Assembly (NCBI RefSeq): GCF_947072475.1
Contig: NZ_CAMTIA010000005.1
Span: 52,846 to 116,845 of the forward strand
DNA: 64,000 nucleotides
Reading direction: 5' to 3'
Source of the DNA: an uncultured Deefgea sp.
Lineage (GTDB): Bacteria; Pseudomonadota; Gammaproteobacteria; Burkholderiales; Chitinibacteraceae
The position numbers and the translations under genes are program-made. This document shows positions 34,569 to 44,812 of the stretch, in pieces. The stretch's first letter is position 1. Each line of letters starts with the position of its first letter. The notes under the pieces were generated by a model, which was not told the origin of the DNA, searched no databases, and was given only the letters and a program-made list of their open reading frames with translations.

Positions 34569-35959
34569 AACATAAAGTAAAACGCATCCATTTTGTTGGG
34601 ATTGGTGGGGTCGGCATGAGTGGGATTGCCGAAGTATTGCTCAATTTAGGTTTTGAAATTAGTGGTTCGGATTTAGGCGTGAGCGCCACAACACAGCGCT
34701 TGGTGAATGCCGGCGCGCAAGTTTATCAAGGGCATGCTGCTGAGTTTGTTGCCGATGCCGACGTGGTGGTGATTTCGAGTGCGGTGAAAGACGACAATCC
34801 CGAAGTGATTGCCGCGCGCCAGCGCAAGATTCCTGTTGTGCCCCGCGCGATGATGTTGGCTGAATTAATGCGCTTAAAGCAAGGTATTGCCATTGCTGGT
34901 ACGCACGGCAAAACCACCACCACCAGCTTGAGTGCCAGTGTGCTCGAGGCGGCTGGTTTGGATCCAACCTTTGTGATTGGCGGCAAATTACACGCCGCAG
35001 GCTCGAATGCCCGCTTAGGACAGGGCGACTTTTTGGTTGCCGAAGCTGATGAAAGCGATGCGTCGTTCTTGCTACTCACGCCGGTAATTTCGGTGGTGAC
35101 TAATATCGATGCCGATCATATGGACACGTATGGCCATGATTTTGAAAAACTAAAGCAAGCTTTTATCGATTTTCTGCATCATTTGCCGTTTTATGGTCGG
35201 GCGATTTTATGTATTGATGATCCGCATGTGCGCTCAATCTTGCCGAAAGTCACTAGCCCAGTAACGACGTATGGGGTGTCAGACGACGCGATGCTGCATG
35301 CAGAAAACATTGTGGCCGATAACGGCATGATGCGTTTTGATGCGGTGTGGCAGAACGGCGAATCACGGCGTTTGGCGGTCACGCTCAATATGCCGGGCAT
35401 GCACAATGTGCTCAATGCCTTGGCGGCGATTGCCATCGGGATTGAAGTCGGGGCCGATGAGGCGTCGATTGTATCGGCACTGGCGCGTTTTCAAGGTGTG
35501 GGTCGTCGTTTCCAGCGTTATGGCGAAGTGGCTTTGCCAGCGGGTGGCTCGTTTACCTTGGTCGATGATTATGGCCATCATCCGGTTGAAATGGCGGCTA
35601 CTTTGGCCGCTGCGCGGGGCGCGTTTCCGGGGCGTCGCTTGTTATTGGCGTTTCAACCGCATCGCTATACGCGAACCCGTGATTGTTTTGAAGATTTTGT
35701 CAAAGTGCTTAACACGGTGGATGGTTTGTTATTGGCCGAGGTGTATGCCGCCGGTGAAACGCCGATTGTTGCTGCCGATGGCCGATCTTTAGCCCGTGCT
35801 GTTCGAGTGGCCGGCAAAATTGAACCGGTGTTTGTGGCGGAAATTACCGATATGCCAACGGCAATTTTTGCCGCAGTGCAAGCCGGTGACGTAGTAGTGA
35901 CGATGGGCGCTGGCACGATTGGCAATACACCGAAATTATTATGTGAGATGGTGAAATGA
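34565..35959 (+). CDS. murC: UDP-MurNAc:L-alanine ligase MurC
   Basis: This is a 464-residue ligase starting the stem peptide. [21 protein letters not shown] at the N-terminus is the UDP-binding motif, [14 protein letters not shown] near residue 116 the ATP loop, and [14 protein letters not shown] near 336 the C-terminal signature. The murB gene that follows murC in enterics is not here; ddl follows directly, as in Neisseriales. It overlaps both neighbours by four bases. Confidence 0.97.
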   Translation: MKHKVKRIHFVGIGGVGMSGIAEVLLNLGFEISGSDLGVSATTQRLVNAGAQVYQGHAAEFVADADVVVISSAVKDDNPEVIAARQRKIPVVPRAMMLAELMRLKQGIAIAGTHGKTTTTSLSASVLEAAGLDPTFVIGGKLHAAGSNARLGQGDFLVAEADESDASFLLLTPVISVVTNIDADHMDTYGHDFEKLKQAFIDFLHHLPFYGRAILCIDDPHVRSILPKVTSPVTTYGVSDDAMLHAENIVADNGMMRFDAVWQNGESRRLAVTLNMPGMHNVLNALAAIAIGIEVGADEASIVSALARFQGVGRRFQRYGEVALPAGGSFTLVDDYGHHPVEMAATLAAARGAFPGRRLLLAFQPHRYTRTRDCFEDFVKVLNTVDGLLLAEVYAAGETPIVAADGRSLARAVRVAGKIEPVFVAEITDMPTAIFAAVQAGDVVVTMGAGTIGNTPKLLCEMVK

Positions 35960-36873
35960 GCGGTATTGATGTGAAAGCAATGGGTAAAGTTGCAGTATTA
36001 ATGGGTGGTGCTTCGAGCGAGCGAGAAATTTCTTTGCTCAGCGGCGCAGGTGTATTGGAAGCTTTAGTTCGCCAAGGTGTGGATGCGCATCGCTTTGATC
36101 CTGCTGAAAAACCATTATCGGCCTTGCATGATGAAGGATTTAACCGCGCCTTTTTGATCTTACACGGCGGCTATGGCGAGGATGGCACGATCCAAGGTGC
36201 TTTGGAATTTATGTCGATTCCTTACACTGGCTGTGGCGTGATGGCTTCGGCGATTGGTATGGATAAATGGCGTACCAAGCTGATGTGGCAAGCGGCCGGT
36301 TTGCCGATTCCGGATTATGTGTTGCTCGATGCCAGCAGTGATTTGGCGGCCGTGGCCAAGCAGTTGGATTTACCGCTGTATGTTAAGCCCGCCAATGGTG
36401 GCTCAAGCGTGGGTGTTTCGCGTTGTACTAGCGTGGCGCAAATTGCTCAGGCTTACGCTGTAGCAGCACAGTACGATGCTTTGGTGTTGGCTGAACGCTC
36501 GATTAACGCGGGTGAGTACTCGTGCGCGGTGCTTGATGGTAAGGCTTTGGCCACCGTCAAGATTGAGCCGGCGACTGAGTTTTATGACTTTGAAGCTAAA
36601 TATATCCGTGATGACACGGTCTATCATTGCCCCGGTTTATTGGGTGAGCAAGAGCAAAAAGCGCGTGATTTATGTGAACAAGCGTATCGGGTGCTCGGCG
36701 CTTCGGGTTGGGCGCGCATTGACTTTTTAATGAATGAGCAGGGCGAAATGTTTTTGCTTGAGCCTAATACGGCACCCGGAATGACGACGCACAGCCTGTT
36801 TCCGATGTGCGCTAGAGAGGCGGGGCTCAGTTACGACGCTTTGGTATTGACAATTTTAGGAACAATCTCGTAG
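35956..36873 (+). CDS. ddl: D-alanine:D-alanine ligase
   Basis: This is a 305-residue ATP-grasp ligase making the D-Ala-D-Ala dipeptide for Mur[20 protein letters not shown] near residue 13 and [19 protein letters not shown] near 66 form the first domain; the ATP-grasp ends with [17 protein letters not shown] near 270, which supplies metal ligands. It is the last gene of the tightly overlapping part of the cluster; a 152-bp gap with its own promoter separates it from ftsQ. Confidence 0.96.
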   Translation: MSGIDVKAMGKVAVLMGGASSEREISLLSGAGVLEALVRQGVDAHRFDPAEKPLSALHDEGFNRAFLILHGGYGEDGTIQGALEFMSIPYTGCGVMASAIGMDKWRTKLMWQAAGLPIPDYVLLDASSDLAAVAKQLDLPLYVKPANGGSSVGVSRCTSVAQIAQAYAVAAQYDALVLAERSINAGEYSCAVLDGKALATVKIEPATEFYDFEAKYIRDDTVYHCPGLLGEQEQKARDLCEQAYRVLGASGWARIDFLMNEQGEMFLLEPNTAPGMTTHSLFPMCAREAGLSYDALVLTILGTIS

Positions 36874-36909
36874 GTTTTGCGCTTTGTAAGGGTATATCCT
36901 TGCAACTAT

Positions 36910-36918
36910 TGTTATAAT
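36910..36918 (+). promoter_or_regulatory. Extended -10 promoter upstream of ftsQ
   Basis: TGTTATAAT at 36910-36918 is a consensus TATAAT with the extended TG. No good -35 hexamer lies at 17 bp. It sits in the 152-bp gap between ddl and ftsQ and could give ftsQAZ transcription independent of the mraZ promoter. A GGGTG/CACCC stem lies downstream near 36947-36963. Confidence 0.6.
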
Positions 36919-37025
36919 TCGGCTACGTTTGTATACCCATGCTGGGTGGGTGTTTGAAGCACCCAATTAGGAATCAATCCATATGCCTGAGTGGGCTTTA
37001 AATCGACACTTAAAAGTGAGCTGTT

Positions 37026-37799
37026 ATGTGGGATAAGCCACAGCTATTGATGTGGCTTGCTAACTTGCTGACCGCTTTAGCATTAATGTTATTGTTTTAT
37101 TCTGTCTTGTTTTTGGCGGTGCATTCGCCCTTGTTTCCGGTTCGCATGATTAAGGTCGACGGGGATTTAGCGCACGTAACACGCGAGCAATTACGCTATG
37201 TGATTAAAAACGAATTAAAAGGGACGTTTTTTACCCTGGATTTGGATAAAACGCGGCAGAATTTTGAAAAATTACCGTGGGTACGTCAGGTTGAAGTGCG
37301 TCGTCGCTGGCCTGATCGATTAGAAGTGAATATTGAAGAGCACAAAGCAGTGGCGCGTTGGGGAACGACCGGTTTACTCAATTCGTATGGCGAAAAGTTT
37401 GATGCTGCAACCAGTGATCCTTTGCCGATTTTGGAAGGCCCTGAAGGCGCTGAAAAGCTGATGGTGAGTGAGTTTAAGGCTTTGCAGGCGGCGTTATTGC
37501 CTTTGCAGCGCACGCCAACGCGCTTGTGGCTATCGGATCGTCGGGCATGGCGTTTTGAATTAGATAAACAATTGATTGTAGAAGTAGGACGTGATCAAGC
37601 GGTGGATAGAGTAAAGCGGTTTGTGAATGCTTACCCCAATTCATTGGCTTTATTGCAGCAACCATTTGAATACGTTGATTTGCGTTATCCCAATGGTTTT
37701 GCGGTGCATTTACCGTCGTATACGCCCTTAGAGGCCGGCAAACAGGGCGTTAAGCCACCGCCGGTCGTAAAACCTAAGGCAAATAAAGCTTCGGCATGA
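37026..37799 (+). CDS. ftsQ: Cell division protein FtsQ
   Basis: This is a 257-residue bitopic divisome protein. A short cytoplasmic tail is followed by a membrane helix (residues about 9-31), a POTRA domain beginning FPVRMIKVDGDLAHVTREQLRY, and a beta domain. It ends in a Pro/Lys-rich tail (KPPPVVKPKANKASA) probably not part of the fold. The start at 37026 is the only suitable ATG. FtsQ links FtsL/FtsB to the early divisome. Confidence 0.94.
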   Translation: MWDKPQLLMWLANLLTALALMLLFYSVLFLAVHSPLFPVRMIKVDGDLAHVTREQLRYVIKNELKGTFFTLDLDKTRQNFEKLPWVRQVEVRRRWPDRLEVNIEEHKAVARWGTTGLLNSYGEKFDAATSDPLPILEGPEGAEKLMVSEFKALQAALLPLQRTPTRLWLSDRRAWRFELDKQLIVEVGRDQAVDRVKRFVNAYPNSLALLQQPFEYVDLRYPNGFAVHLPSYTPLEAGKQGVKPPPVVKPKANKASA

Positions 37800-37890
37800 T
37801 TTATGCTTTTGGTATTTCAAATACTTAAAAAGCAATGACTTGGCCAAGCTATTTAAAGTTAAACATTAAGAATTGTAAAAGAGGCTGTCA

Positions 37891-39123
37891 GTGACTAGGG
37901 ATGCAAAAAACCTCATCGTTGGGCTAGATATCGGGACTTCTAAAGTGGTCGCGGTAGTGGCTGATGTGAAGGAAGATGGCTCGTTGAATGTGGTGGGCTT
38001 AGGCTCCGCAGCATCCAAAGGCTTGAAGCGTGGTGTTGTCGTTGATATTGAAAAAACCGTTGCGGCGATCCAGTCGGCATTAGGCGAAGCCGAATTAATG
38101 GCCGATTGCAAAATCAGCGAAGTGTATACCGGCATTGCCGGTAGCCACATCAAGAGTCTTAATTCGCACGGCATGGTGGCGATTAAAGATAAAGAAGTCA
38201 CCCCAGCCGATATTGAACGGGTGATTGAAACGGCGAGCGCGGTCAATATTCCAACCGATCATCAAGTGCTGCACATCTTGTCGCAAGAGTATGTGATTGA
38301 TGGTCAAGAAGACGTGAAAGAGCCGCTCGGTATGTCGGGTGTGCGCTTAGAAGTTCGGGTGCATATTGTGTCTGGCGCAGTGTCGGCAGTTCAAAACATC
38401 ACCAAGTGCGTGCGCCGTTGTGGGCTAGAGATTGCTGAAGTGGTATTGCAGCCATTGGCCTCCAGCTACGCCGTTTTGACTGAAGATGAAAAAGATCTTG
38501 GCGTGTGTTTGGTTGACATCGGCGGTGGTACCACCGATATCGCGGTGTTTATTGGCGGATCGATTCGTCATACCGCCGTGATTCCAATCGCCGGTGACCA
38601 AATTACCAATGACGTCGCAATGGCATTGCGTACGCCAACCGGTGAAGCCGAAAACATCAAAATCCAACACGGCGTGGCATTACGCCATATGACCGATCCG
38701 CAAACGATGATCGAAGTGCCTGGCGTGGGTGAGCGCGGTGCGCGGCAAATGAGCCGTCATACGCTGGCTGAAGTGATCGAGCCGCGTGTGGAAGAATTGT
38801 ATAGCTTTGTGCAAGCCGAATTGCGCCGTGTCGGCTTGGAAGATCGATTGTCGAGCGGGATTGTGATTACCGGCGGTGCTTCATTGATGCCGGGGATGAC
38901 GGATTTGGCTGAAGAGATTTTCCATATGCCGGTGCGCTTAGGTTTGCCGCGTTATGTGGGTGGATTGGCAGAAGTGGTTAAAAATCCACGCTATTCCACT
39001 GCGGTTGGCTTGTTGTTATTGGCGCGCCAACAAATGCAAAAAGCACCCGGTGCTCGAGGTAAGGAAGGCGGCATGGGTGATGTTTTTAGCAGAATGAAGG
39101 CATGGTTTCAAAATAACTTCTGA
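37891..39123 (+). CDS. ftsA: Cell division protein FtsA
   Basis: This is a 410-residue actin-like ATPase that tethers FtsZ to the membrane. The phosphate-1 motif is LIVGLDIGTSKVVAVVAD near residue 9 and the phosphate-2 region VCLVDIGGGTTDIAVF near 208. The C-terminal FSRMKAWFQNNF is the amphipathic membrane-targeting helix. It uses a GTG start at 37891 behind AGAGG; no ATG is available before the conserved N-terminus. Confidence 0.97.
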   Translation: MTRDAKNLIVGLDIGTSKVVAVVADVKEDGSLNVVGLGSAASKGLKRGVVVDIEKTVAAIQSALGEAELMADCKISEVYTGIAGSHIKSLNSHGMVAIKDKEVTPADIERVIETASAVNIPTDHQVLHILSQEYVIDGQEDVKEPLGMSGVRLEVRVHIVSGAVSAVQNITKCVRRCGLEIAEVVLQPLASSYAVLTEDEKDLGVCLVDIGGGTTDIAVFIGGSIRHTAVIPIAGDQITNDVAMALRTPTGEAENIKIQHGVALRHMTDPQTMIEVPGVGERGARQMSRHTLAEVIEPRVEELYSFVQAELRRVGLEDRLSSGIVITGGASLMPGMTDLAEEIFHMPVRLGLPRYVGGLAEVVKNPRYSTAVGLLLLARQQMQKAPGARGKEGGMGDVFSRMKAWFQNNF

Positions 39124-39166
39124 AATATTCGGGTAAGCAGTAAAATCGGGCAAGAGGAGAGTGAAA

Positions 39167-40345
39167 ATGGCATTATTAATTGAAGTACCAGAGGTTTCAC
39201 ATCACGTGAATATCAAAGTGATTGGCGTTGGTGGCGCAGGCTGCAATGCAATCAATAATATGATCGAGCATGCGATGCAATCGCACGGCGTTGATTTTAT
39301 TTCGGCCAATACCGATGCTCAGGTTTTGAAGCAATCGCGGGCGGATAATGTAGTTCAGTTGGGCGCTGAACTCACCAAAGGCTTTGGCGCTGGGTGTGAT
39401 CCTGATATTGGCCGTCAAGCGGCTGAAGAAGATCGCGAGCGCATTGCCGAATTGATTTCTGGCGCAGATTTATTATTTATCACCGCTGGTATGGGCGGCG
39501 GTACCGGCACTGGCGCCGCGCCTGTGATCGCGCAAGTGGCGCGTGAAAAAGGCATTTTGACTGTCGGCGTGGTGACTTCACCCGGACAAGACGAAGGCCG
39601 TCGCCAAAAAGTGGCACAAGTCGGTATTGATGAATTGTCGCGCTATGTGGATTCATTGATTGTGGTTTCTAACCAAAAACTTGAAGAAGTTTTAGGCGAT
39701 GATGTCACGGTTGATGAAGCATTCCGTGCTGCTGATGATGTATTGCGTAATGCCGTTGGTTCGATTGTTGAAATCATTCAATACCCAGGTTTAATCAACG
39801 TTGACTTTGCTGACGTTAAAACCGTGATGCGTGAAATGGGTATGGCGATGATGGGCTCGGCGCATGCCACAGGTCCTGATCGTGCCATTCGCGCTACCGA
39901 AGAAGCCATTCGCTGCCCATTGCTCGACAATATTAGCTTTAAAGGCGCACGTGGCGTGTTGGTGAATTTCTCGACTGCACCGGGCAAATTGAAAAAATCA
40001 GAAACTCGCCAAGCGCTAGAAATTATTGAATCACACGTTGCCGAAGGTGCATTGGTGAAACACGGTGTGGTTTACGATGAAGCATTGGGCGAAGACGAAA
40101 TCCGCGTGACCTTAGTGGCCACCGGTTTGGGCGGCAAAGCGATTAGCACGCCATCACTAACGGTGGTGAATAACCCAATGCAAAAAACTGGCACCGACAA
40201 TGCTGCTTACGATGAGGCCTATGATACGCCAGCAATTTGGCGTAACAATCGCGGTAGCCGTGCGGCAGAAACGCCAGCTCGCCCAGCCGCAATGAGCAAT
40301 ATCGATATGGATATTCCAGCATTTTTGCGTCGCCAAGCGGATTAA
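39167..40345 (+). CDS. ftsZ: Cell division protein FtsZ
   Basis: This is a 392-residue tubulin-like GTPase that forms the Z ring. It has KVIGVGGAGCNAINNM near residue 16, the GTP signature GMGGGTGTGAAPVIAQVA near 106, the T7 synergy loop NVDFADVKTVM near 206, and the C-terminal peptide DIPAFLRRQ that binds FtsA/ZipA. The ATG at 39167 is preferred to a GTG at 39161 because GAGGAGA at 39154-39160 is then well spaced. Confidence 0.98.
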   Translation: MALLIEVPEVSHHVNIKVIGVGGAGCNAINNMIEHAMQSHGVDFISANTDAQVLKQSRADNVVQLGAELTKGFGAGCDPDIGRQAAEEDRERIAELISGADLLFITAGMGGGTGTGAAPVIAQVAREKGILTVGVVTSPGQDEGRRQKVAQVGIDELSRYVDSLIVVSNQKLEEVLGDDVTVDEAFRAADDVLRNAVGSIVEIIQYPGLINVDFADVKTVMREMGMAMMGSAHATGPDRAIRATEEAIRCPLLDNISFKGARGVLVNFSTAPGKLKKSETRQALEIIESHVAEGALVKHGVVYDEALGEDEIRVTLVATGLGGKAISTPSLTVVNNPMQKTGTDNAAYDEAYDTPAIWRNNRGSRAAETPARPAAMSNIDMDIPAFLRRQAD

Positions 40346-40455
40346 ACCCTGCGCTGGATCGGCGTAATACATTAAATCAATCAGTATGATTGGAATGATT
40401 TAACCAGTCTTTTGCCTAGGACTGGTAAAATCAAGCAATTGATTGTTTAGGCAGA
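40346..40455. promoter_or_regulatory. Gap between ftsZ and lpxC with two dyads
   Basis: TAAATCA...TGATTTA (about 40374-40402) and ACCAGTC (40403-40409) with GACTGGT (40420-40426) are inverted repeats. The second is followed by AAAAT, making TAAAAT, which could be a -10 for lpxC or a weak terminator stem after ftsZ. I cannot tell which. Confidence 0.35.
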
Positions 40456-41376
40456 ATGGCCATGTTTTTACAAAGAACTTTGGATTCAACGATCCATGCG
40501 ACAGGGGTTGGTTTGCATTCGGGTGAGAAAGTAAAACTCACTTTGCGACCGGCTGCTGCGGATACTGGCATCGTTTTTAAGCGCTCTGATTTACCCGAGT
40601 CAGCGCCTTTCAAAGTCGGCCCCGATTTAGTGAACGACACGCGACTCTCCTCAACGCTGGTGCAAGACGGCGTGCGTGTCGGCACGATTGAGCATTTAAT
40701 GTCAGCCTTTGCTGGGCTCGGTATCGACAATGTGATTGTTGAAGTCGATGCGCCAGAAATGCCGATTATGGATGGTTCTGCTGCGCCGTTTATATATTTG
40801 CTGCAAACGGCTGGGGTGCGTGAGCTCGACGCCCCCAAGCAGTTTGTTAAAGTCTTAAAACCCATCGAAGTGCATGATGGTGATAAATGGGTTAAGTTTG
40901 AGCCGCATAACGGCTACAAAGTCACCCTCACGATCGATTTTAAACATCCCGCCTTTAAAAAATCTGCTCAAACCATTAGCCTTGATTTTGCTGATTCCAA
41001 TTACATCAGCGAAATTGCCCGTGCCCGCACCTTTGGTTTTATTCATGAAGTTGAATACTTACGCATGAACGGCTTGGCCCGCGGTGGCAATATGGATAAC
41101 GCCGTCGTGATCGATGAGTTTCGGGTGCTGAATGAAGGCGGTTTGCGGTTTGAAGATGAATTCGTTCGGCATAAAGTGCTCGATGCGATCGGCGACTTGT
41201 ATATTTTAGGTCACCCTTTGATTGCCGCATTTTCTGGCTATAAGTCGGGGCACGCCATGAATAATAAATTACTGCGTGAGCTACTTTCAGACCCGAGTAA
41301 TTATGAAATGGTGAGTTTTGATCGGCTTAAAGACGTGCCTTCGTCGTTTCATGACCTCCCTCCGCTTGGCATTTAA
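40456..41376 (+). CDS. lpxC: UDP-3-O-acyl-N-acetylglucosamine deacetylase
   Basis: This is the 306-residue zinc amidase for the committed step of lipid A synthesis. The zinc site has [17 protein letters not shown] near residue 76 (first His) and [16 protein letters not shown] near 259. [11 protein letters not shown] and NAVVIDE lie between. ATG codons at 40456 and 40462 are both possible; the family usually starts MFLQRTL, which fits 40462. It closes the dcw cluster, the common proteobacterial order. Confidence 0.97.
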   Translation: MAMFLQRTLDSTIHATGVGLHSGEKVKLTLRPAAADTGIVFKRSDLPESAPFKVGPDLVNDTRLSSTLVQDGVRVGTIEHLMSAFAGLGIDNVIVEVDAPEMPIMDGSAAPFIYLLQTAGVRELDAPKQFVKVLKPIEVHDGDKWVKFEPHNGYKVTLTIDFKHPAFKKSAQTISLDFADSNYISEIARARTFGFIHEVEYLRMNGLARGGNMDNAVVIDEFRVLNEGGLRFEDEFVRHKVLDAIGDLYILGHPLIAAFSGYKSGHAMNNKLLRELLSDPSNYEMVSFDRLKDVPSSFHDLPPLGI

Positions 41377-41421
41377 TGCCCTTTGATTGACGCGTGTTTT
41401 ATTGCAAGGACATGATGGTGT

Positions 41422-42144
41422 ATGCCGCGCTTTTATATTGATTTGCCACTTTCAATTGGGCAATGTTTTGACTTACCCGAGGCTGTGGCGCGGCATGTGC
41501 AAGTATTGCGTTTGCAGCCTAGCGAAGAAATTATTTTATTTAATGGCCAAGGCGGTGAATTTACTGCGCAAATTGCGGCAATGGGTAAAAAAACCGTTAG
41601 TGTTGCTGTGCTGTCGTTTGCCGATGTGGATCGTGAATCGCCGTTGAGAATTACCTTGGTGCAAGCGATTTCGGCGGCCGATCGGATGGATTACACGGTG
41701 CAAAAAGCAGCTGAGCTCGGGGTTGCAGTGTTGCAGCCGGTGATTTCGCAATATTGCCAACAGCGCTATTCGGGCGAACGCGCCGAAAAACGGCTCGCGC
41801 ATTGGCAAGCAATTGCCGCTAGTGCCGCCGAGCAATGTGGCCGAACGCGCTTATTAGAAATCCGGCCTATCCTCACGCTGGCGCAATTTTTAGCCCAGCC
41901 AAGTTCTGCCGAATTAAAATTATTGCTTTGCCCAACAGGTGCAGTGGCATGGGGTAGCTTGCCAGAAAAAGTGGCTAGCGTTTGCGTTTTGATTGGCCCT
42001 GAAGGTGGGTATTCATCTGAAGAGTACAATCAAGCTATTGCAGCGGGCTATACCTCTGTATTGTTGGGGCCAAGAATTTTACGCACCGAAAGCGTTGCGC
42101 CGGTGATCGCCGGTTTATTGCAATCACGCTACGGGGATTTTTAA
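41422..42144 (+). CDS. rsmE: 16S rRNA (uracil(1498)-N3)-methyltransferase
   Basis: This is a 240-residue SPOUT-class methyltransferase. The N-terminal PUA-like part starts MPRFYIDLPLSIGQ and contains HVQVLRLQPSEEIILFNGQGGEF. The knotted SAM site is VLIGPEGGYSSEE near residue 190 and LLGPRILRTESVAPVIAGLL near 213. Length and motifs are typical. It is a single gene ending before a terminator. Confidence 0.95.
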   Translation: MPRFYIDLPLSIGQCFDLPEAVARHVQVLRLQPSEEIILFNGQGGEFTAQIAAMGKKTVSVAVLSFADVDRESPLRITLVQAISAADRMDYTVQKAAELGVAVLQPVISQYCQQRYSGERAEKRLAHWQAIAASAAEQCGRTRLLEIRPILTLAQFLAQPSSAELKLLLCPTGAVAWGSLPEKVASVCVLIGPEGGYSSEEYNQAIAAGYTSVLLGPRILRTESVAPVIAGLLQSRYGDF

Positions 42145-42204
42145 AGCGCTTCGCGGTTTGTGATCCAGTGCGATCCAGACCAGATGCTTCGCCTATACGT
42201 CAAC

Positions 42205-42230
42205 AAAGCCTACGCCAGCGTAGGCTTTTT
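42205..42230 (+). terminator. Intrinsic terminator after rsmE
   Basis: AAAGCCTACG and CGTAGGCTTT pair around CCAG and are followed by a T-run, about 60 bases after the rsmE stop. Confidence 0.85.
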
Positions 42231-42323
42231 ATTGGCGCTAAATAGTGTGAATGTTGCGCTGCTGTCCTGAGCGCGACGTGACTCCGTTATAATCTGACTT
42301 TACGCCTTTTCTTTACTGAGCTC

Positions 42324-44063
42324 ATGAATAGCAAACAGCTGTATTTCCGAATTCTTGCCTACTTTGGCCCGTATCGAGGCATCGCCGTGATGTCGATTTT
42401 GGCCATGGTGGTGGCCGGCGGCGTTGATGCCGCAATGGTCAAAATGCTCGGGGTGATTATTGATAGCTTTAAGCAAAGCCAAGCTGCAGCACAGGCCGCT
42501 TGGTTGATGCCGCTGGCTTTGTTTGGTTTGGGCTTGGTGCGTTTGATTTCTAGCTTTGGCTACGAATATGGCAGCGCTTGGCTGTCGTCACGCGTGATGC
42601 ATGATTTACGCCAGCAAGTGTTTGAGCGGATGATGGCCATGCCAATTCGATTTTTTGATCAATCGTCAGTCGGGGTTTTATTGTCGCGGGTGACGTTTGA
42701 TATTAACCAGATCATGGATGCGGGCCTGAATGTGCTCACCGTGTTGATCAAAGATTCGGTGATGGCCATCGCTTTGCTTGGCATTATGCTGTGGACTGAT
42801 TGGCAGCTGACCTTGTTTTGCTTGATTATGCTGCCCGGTGCGGCGGTATCGATTCGGATTGTGAGCAAACGCCAGCGTAGATTGTCGCAACAAACGCAAG
42901 ACACCATGGGCGAAATGAGCCAGATCTTAGATGAAAGCTTGGGTGGACAGCGGATTATTAAGATTTTTGGCGGTGCACAATATGAGGCGAAACGTTTTGG
43001 TGCCGCCAATCAAAATGTGCGGCGTTTAACCGTAAAGCGCGCAGCCACCGCGAGTTTGAACTCTGGCTTTACGGTGTTTTTAATTGCGGTCACGATTGCG
43101 GCGATTATTTATTTTGCCGGTTTACGCGCCGCCGATGGCGCGATGACCGCAGGCTCATTTGTGACGTTTATGAGTTCAATGATGCTGTTGCAGCAGCCAA
43201 TTAAAAATCTATCTAAGCTCAGCGATTCATTGCATCGCGGTTTGGCGGCTGCTGACTCGGTGTTTGGTATTTTGGATCAGCCATTAGAGCCAGATCACGG
43301 CACGTTGGCGCCGCCGCGCGTGAAAGGACACATCACGATTAGCCAGCTTGAGTTTGCGTATCAAGTCGATGGCGTTAAAGCGTTGGCTGGGATTGATTTA
43401 GACATTAAACCCGGTGAAAGCGTGGCTTTGGTCGGCCAGTCGGGCAGTGGTAAAACCACCTTGGCGAATTTAATTCCGCGATTTTATGAGCCGAGTGCGG
43501 GTGAGATTCGTCTGGATGGTGAGTTGCTGGCGGATTATCGTTTGGCCAATTTACGTTCGCAAATCGCCCTGGTGTCGCAAGACATGGTGTTATTTAATGA
43601 CAGCGTCGCCGCTAATATTGCTTATGGCGTGGATGAAATCGATATGGCGCGGGTGCGCGCGGCGGCGGATGCGGCATTTGCGACTGAATTTATTGAGCAA
43701 ATGCCACAAGGCTTTGCGGAAATGCTCGGCGAAAATGGCGTGCGTTTATCGGGTGGGCAGCGTCAACGTTTAGCGATTGCGAGGGCGATTTATAAAGACG
43801 CACCGATCTTGATTTTGGATGAGGCAACCAGTGCGCTCGATACCGAGTCCGAGCGTAAAGTGCAAGAAGCACTAGAAAACCTGATGGTGGGCCGCACTAC
43901 CTTGGTGATTGCACATCGCTTATCCACCATCGAAAAAGCCGACCGCATTATTGTGATGCAGCAAGGCAAAATTATTGAAAGTGGTACGCATCAAGAGCTG
44001 ATTCAGCGAGAAGGCGTGTATACACAGATGCATGCGGTGCAGTTTTCATTAACTGAAAGTTAA
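42324..44063 (+). CDS. msbA: Lipid A export permease/ATP-binding protein MsbA
   Basis: This is a 579-residue ABC half-transporter flipping lipid A-core across the inner membrane. Six membrane helices occupy residues 1-310, with the coupling region RFFDQSSVGVLLSRVTFD. The ATPase shows Walker A VGQSGSGKTTLANL near 372, signature LSGGQRQRLAIARA near 475 and Walker B ILILDEATSALD near 495. The neighbouring LPS glycosyltransferases and ligase support MsbA over other exporters. Its stop overlaps the convergent GT25 gene by four bases, with no terminator between. Confidence 0.93.
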   Translation: MNSKQLYFRILAYFGPYRGIAVMSILAMVVAGGVDAAMVKMLGVIIDSFKQSQAAAQAAWLMPLALFGLGLVRLISSFGYEYGSAWLSSRVMHDLRQQVFERMMAMPIRFFDQSSVGVLLSRVTFDINQIMDAGLNVLTVLIKDSVMAIALLGIMLWTDWQLTLFCLIMLPGAAVSIRIVSKRQRRLSQQTQDTMGEMSQILDESLGGQRIIKIFGGAQYEAKRFGAANQNVRRLTVKRAATASLNSGFTVFLIAVTIAAIIYFAGLRAADGAMTAGSFVTFMSSMMLLQQPIKNLSKLSDSLHRGLAAADSVFGILDQPLEPDHGTLAPPRVKGHITISQLEFAYQVDGVKALAGIDLDIKPGESVALVGQSGSGKTTLANLIPRFYEPSAGEIRLDGELLADYRLANLRSQIALVSQDMVLFNDSVAANIAYGVDEIDMARVRAAADAAFATEFIEQMPQGFAEMLGENGVRLSGGQRQRLAIARAIYKDAPILILDEATSALDTESERKVQEALENLMVGRTTLVIAHRLSTIEKADRIIVMQQGKIIESGTHQELIQREGVYTQMHAVQFSLTES

Positions 44064-44812
44064 CGTTGGAATAGCCAGCGTAAGCGCGTTTTGTATTGCC
44101 AAAATGTACGTCGAACCGCTTCAGGTGCTCGATAAAGCTCTCGTTTTATTTTAGTAGAGAGTTTTAATTTGCTACGTTTTCGTGAGCCAATGGATGAAAC
44201 TAAATTGGCGTCTTCAATGACTAGCGCTGGGGTAATACAAAACATTTTTAGATTGTGTCGCCAAACTTGATCAATCGTATCATCTATTGGATGAATCATC
44301 TGTTCAGTTAAATTTAATAAAGTCAGTGCCGCATGGCGATTTAGAATATAACCTTGGGTACCTCGTGGTGGTTTTAAAAATTCAATGAGTTGGTGTCCAG
44401 AAGGTAGTGTGCTTTGAATATTCGTTTTTTTTCGTGAGAACATCGCAAAAAAACGAACATAATCCCATTGATCTTTTATTGTTTCTAGTTCGGTAATAAT
44501 ATTACAGAAGTCAGTATTTAGAATAATGTCATCTTCGAAAATACTACATAGATCATTACTCTTATTCTCATTTGTCCGATTAATAAAATCGAGCCAAACT
44601 GCCCGATGACTTAGAAAGCATCCCATTTCTCCGGTGGTTAAATCATAGCCATATTGATTTAGGCGTTTTGTTCTTTGATAAATAACTGGCATATCATCAT
44701 CCGGACGGATGGCATCAAACCAATTTACTTTGAGAGATAGTTGAGTAAATTGCTGCGTCATTCTAGCTCGTCGATCTATTTGATCTGGGAGTGAAATACA
44801 GTAATAAATCAT
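44060..44812 (-). CDS. Glycosyltransferase family 25 (LPS core type)
   Basis: This is a 250-residue enzyme resembling LgtB/LgtE-type transferases that extend lipooligosaccharide. It starts IYYCISLPDQIDRRARMTQQF and has GEMGCFLSHRAVWLDF near residue 62, SIFEDDIIL near 88 (the metal-binding acidic motif) and GTQGYILNRHAALTLL near 150. The C-terminal 50 residues are basic and may lie on the membrane. The gene is clearly more AT-rich than its neighbours, suggesting separate acquisition. It overlaps the next glycosyltransferase by four bases. The sugar is not predictable. Confidence 0.85.
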   Translation of the reverse strand: MIYYCISLPDQIDRRARMTQQFTQLSLKVNWFDAIRPDDDMPVIYQRTKRLNQYGYDLTTGEMGCFLSHRAVWLDFINRTNENKSNDLCSIFEDDIILNTDFCNIITELETIKDQWDYVRFFAMFSRKKTNIQSTLPSGHQLIEFLKPPRGTQGYILNRHAALTLLNLTEQMIHPIDDTIDQVWRHNLKMFCITPALVIEDANLVSSIGSRKRSKLKLSTKIKRELYRAPEAVRRTFWQYKTRLRWLFQR

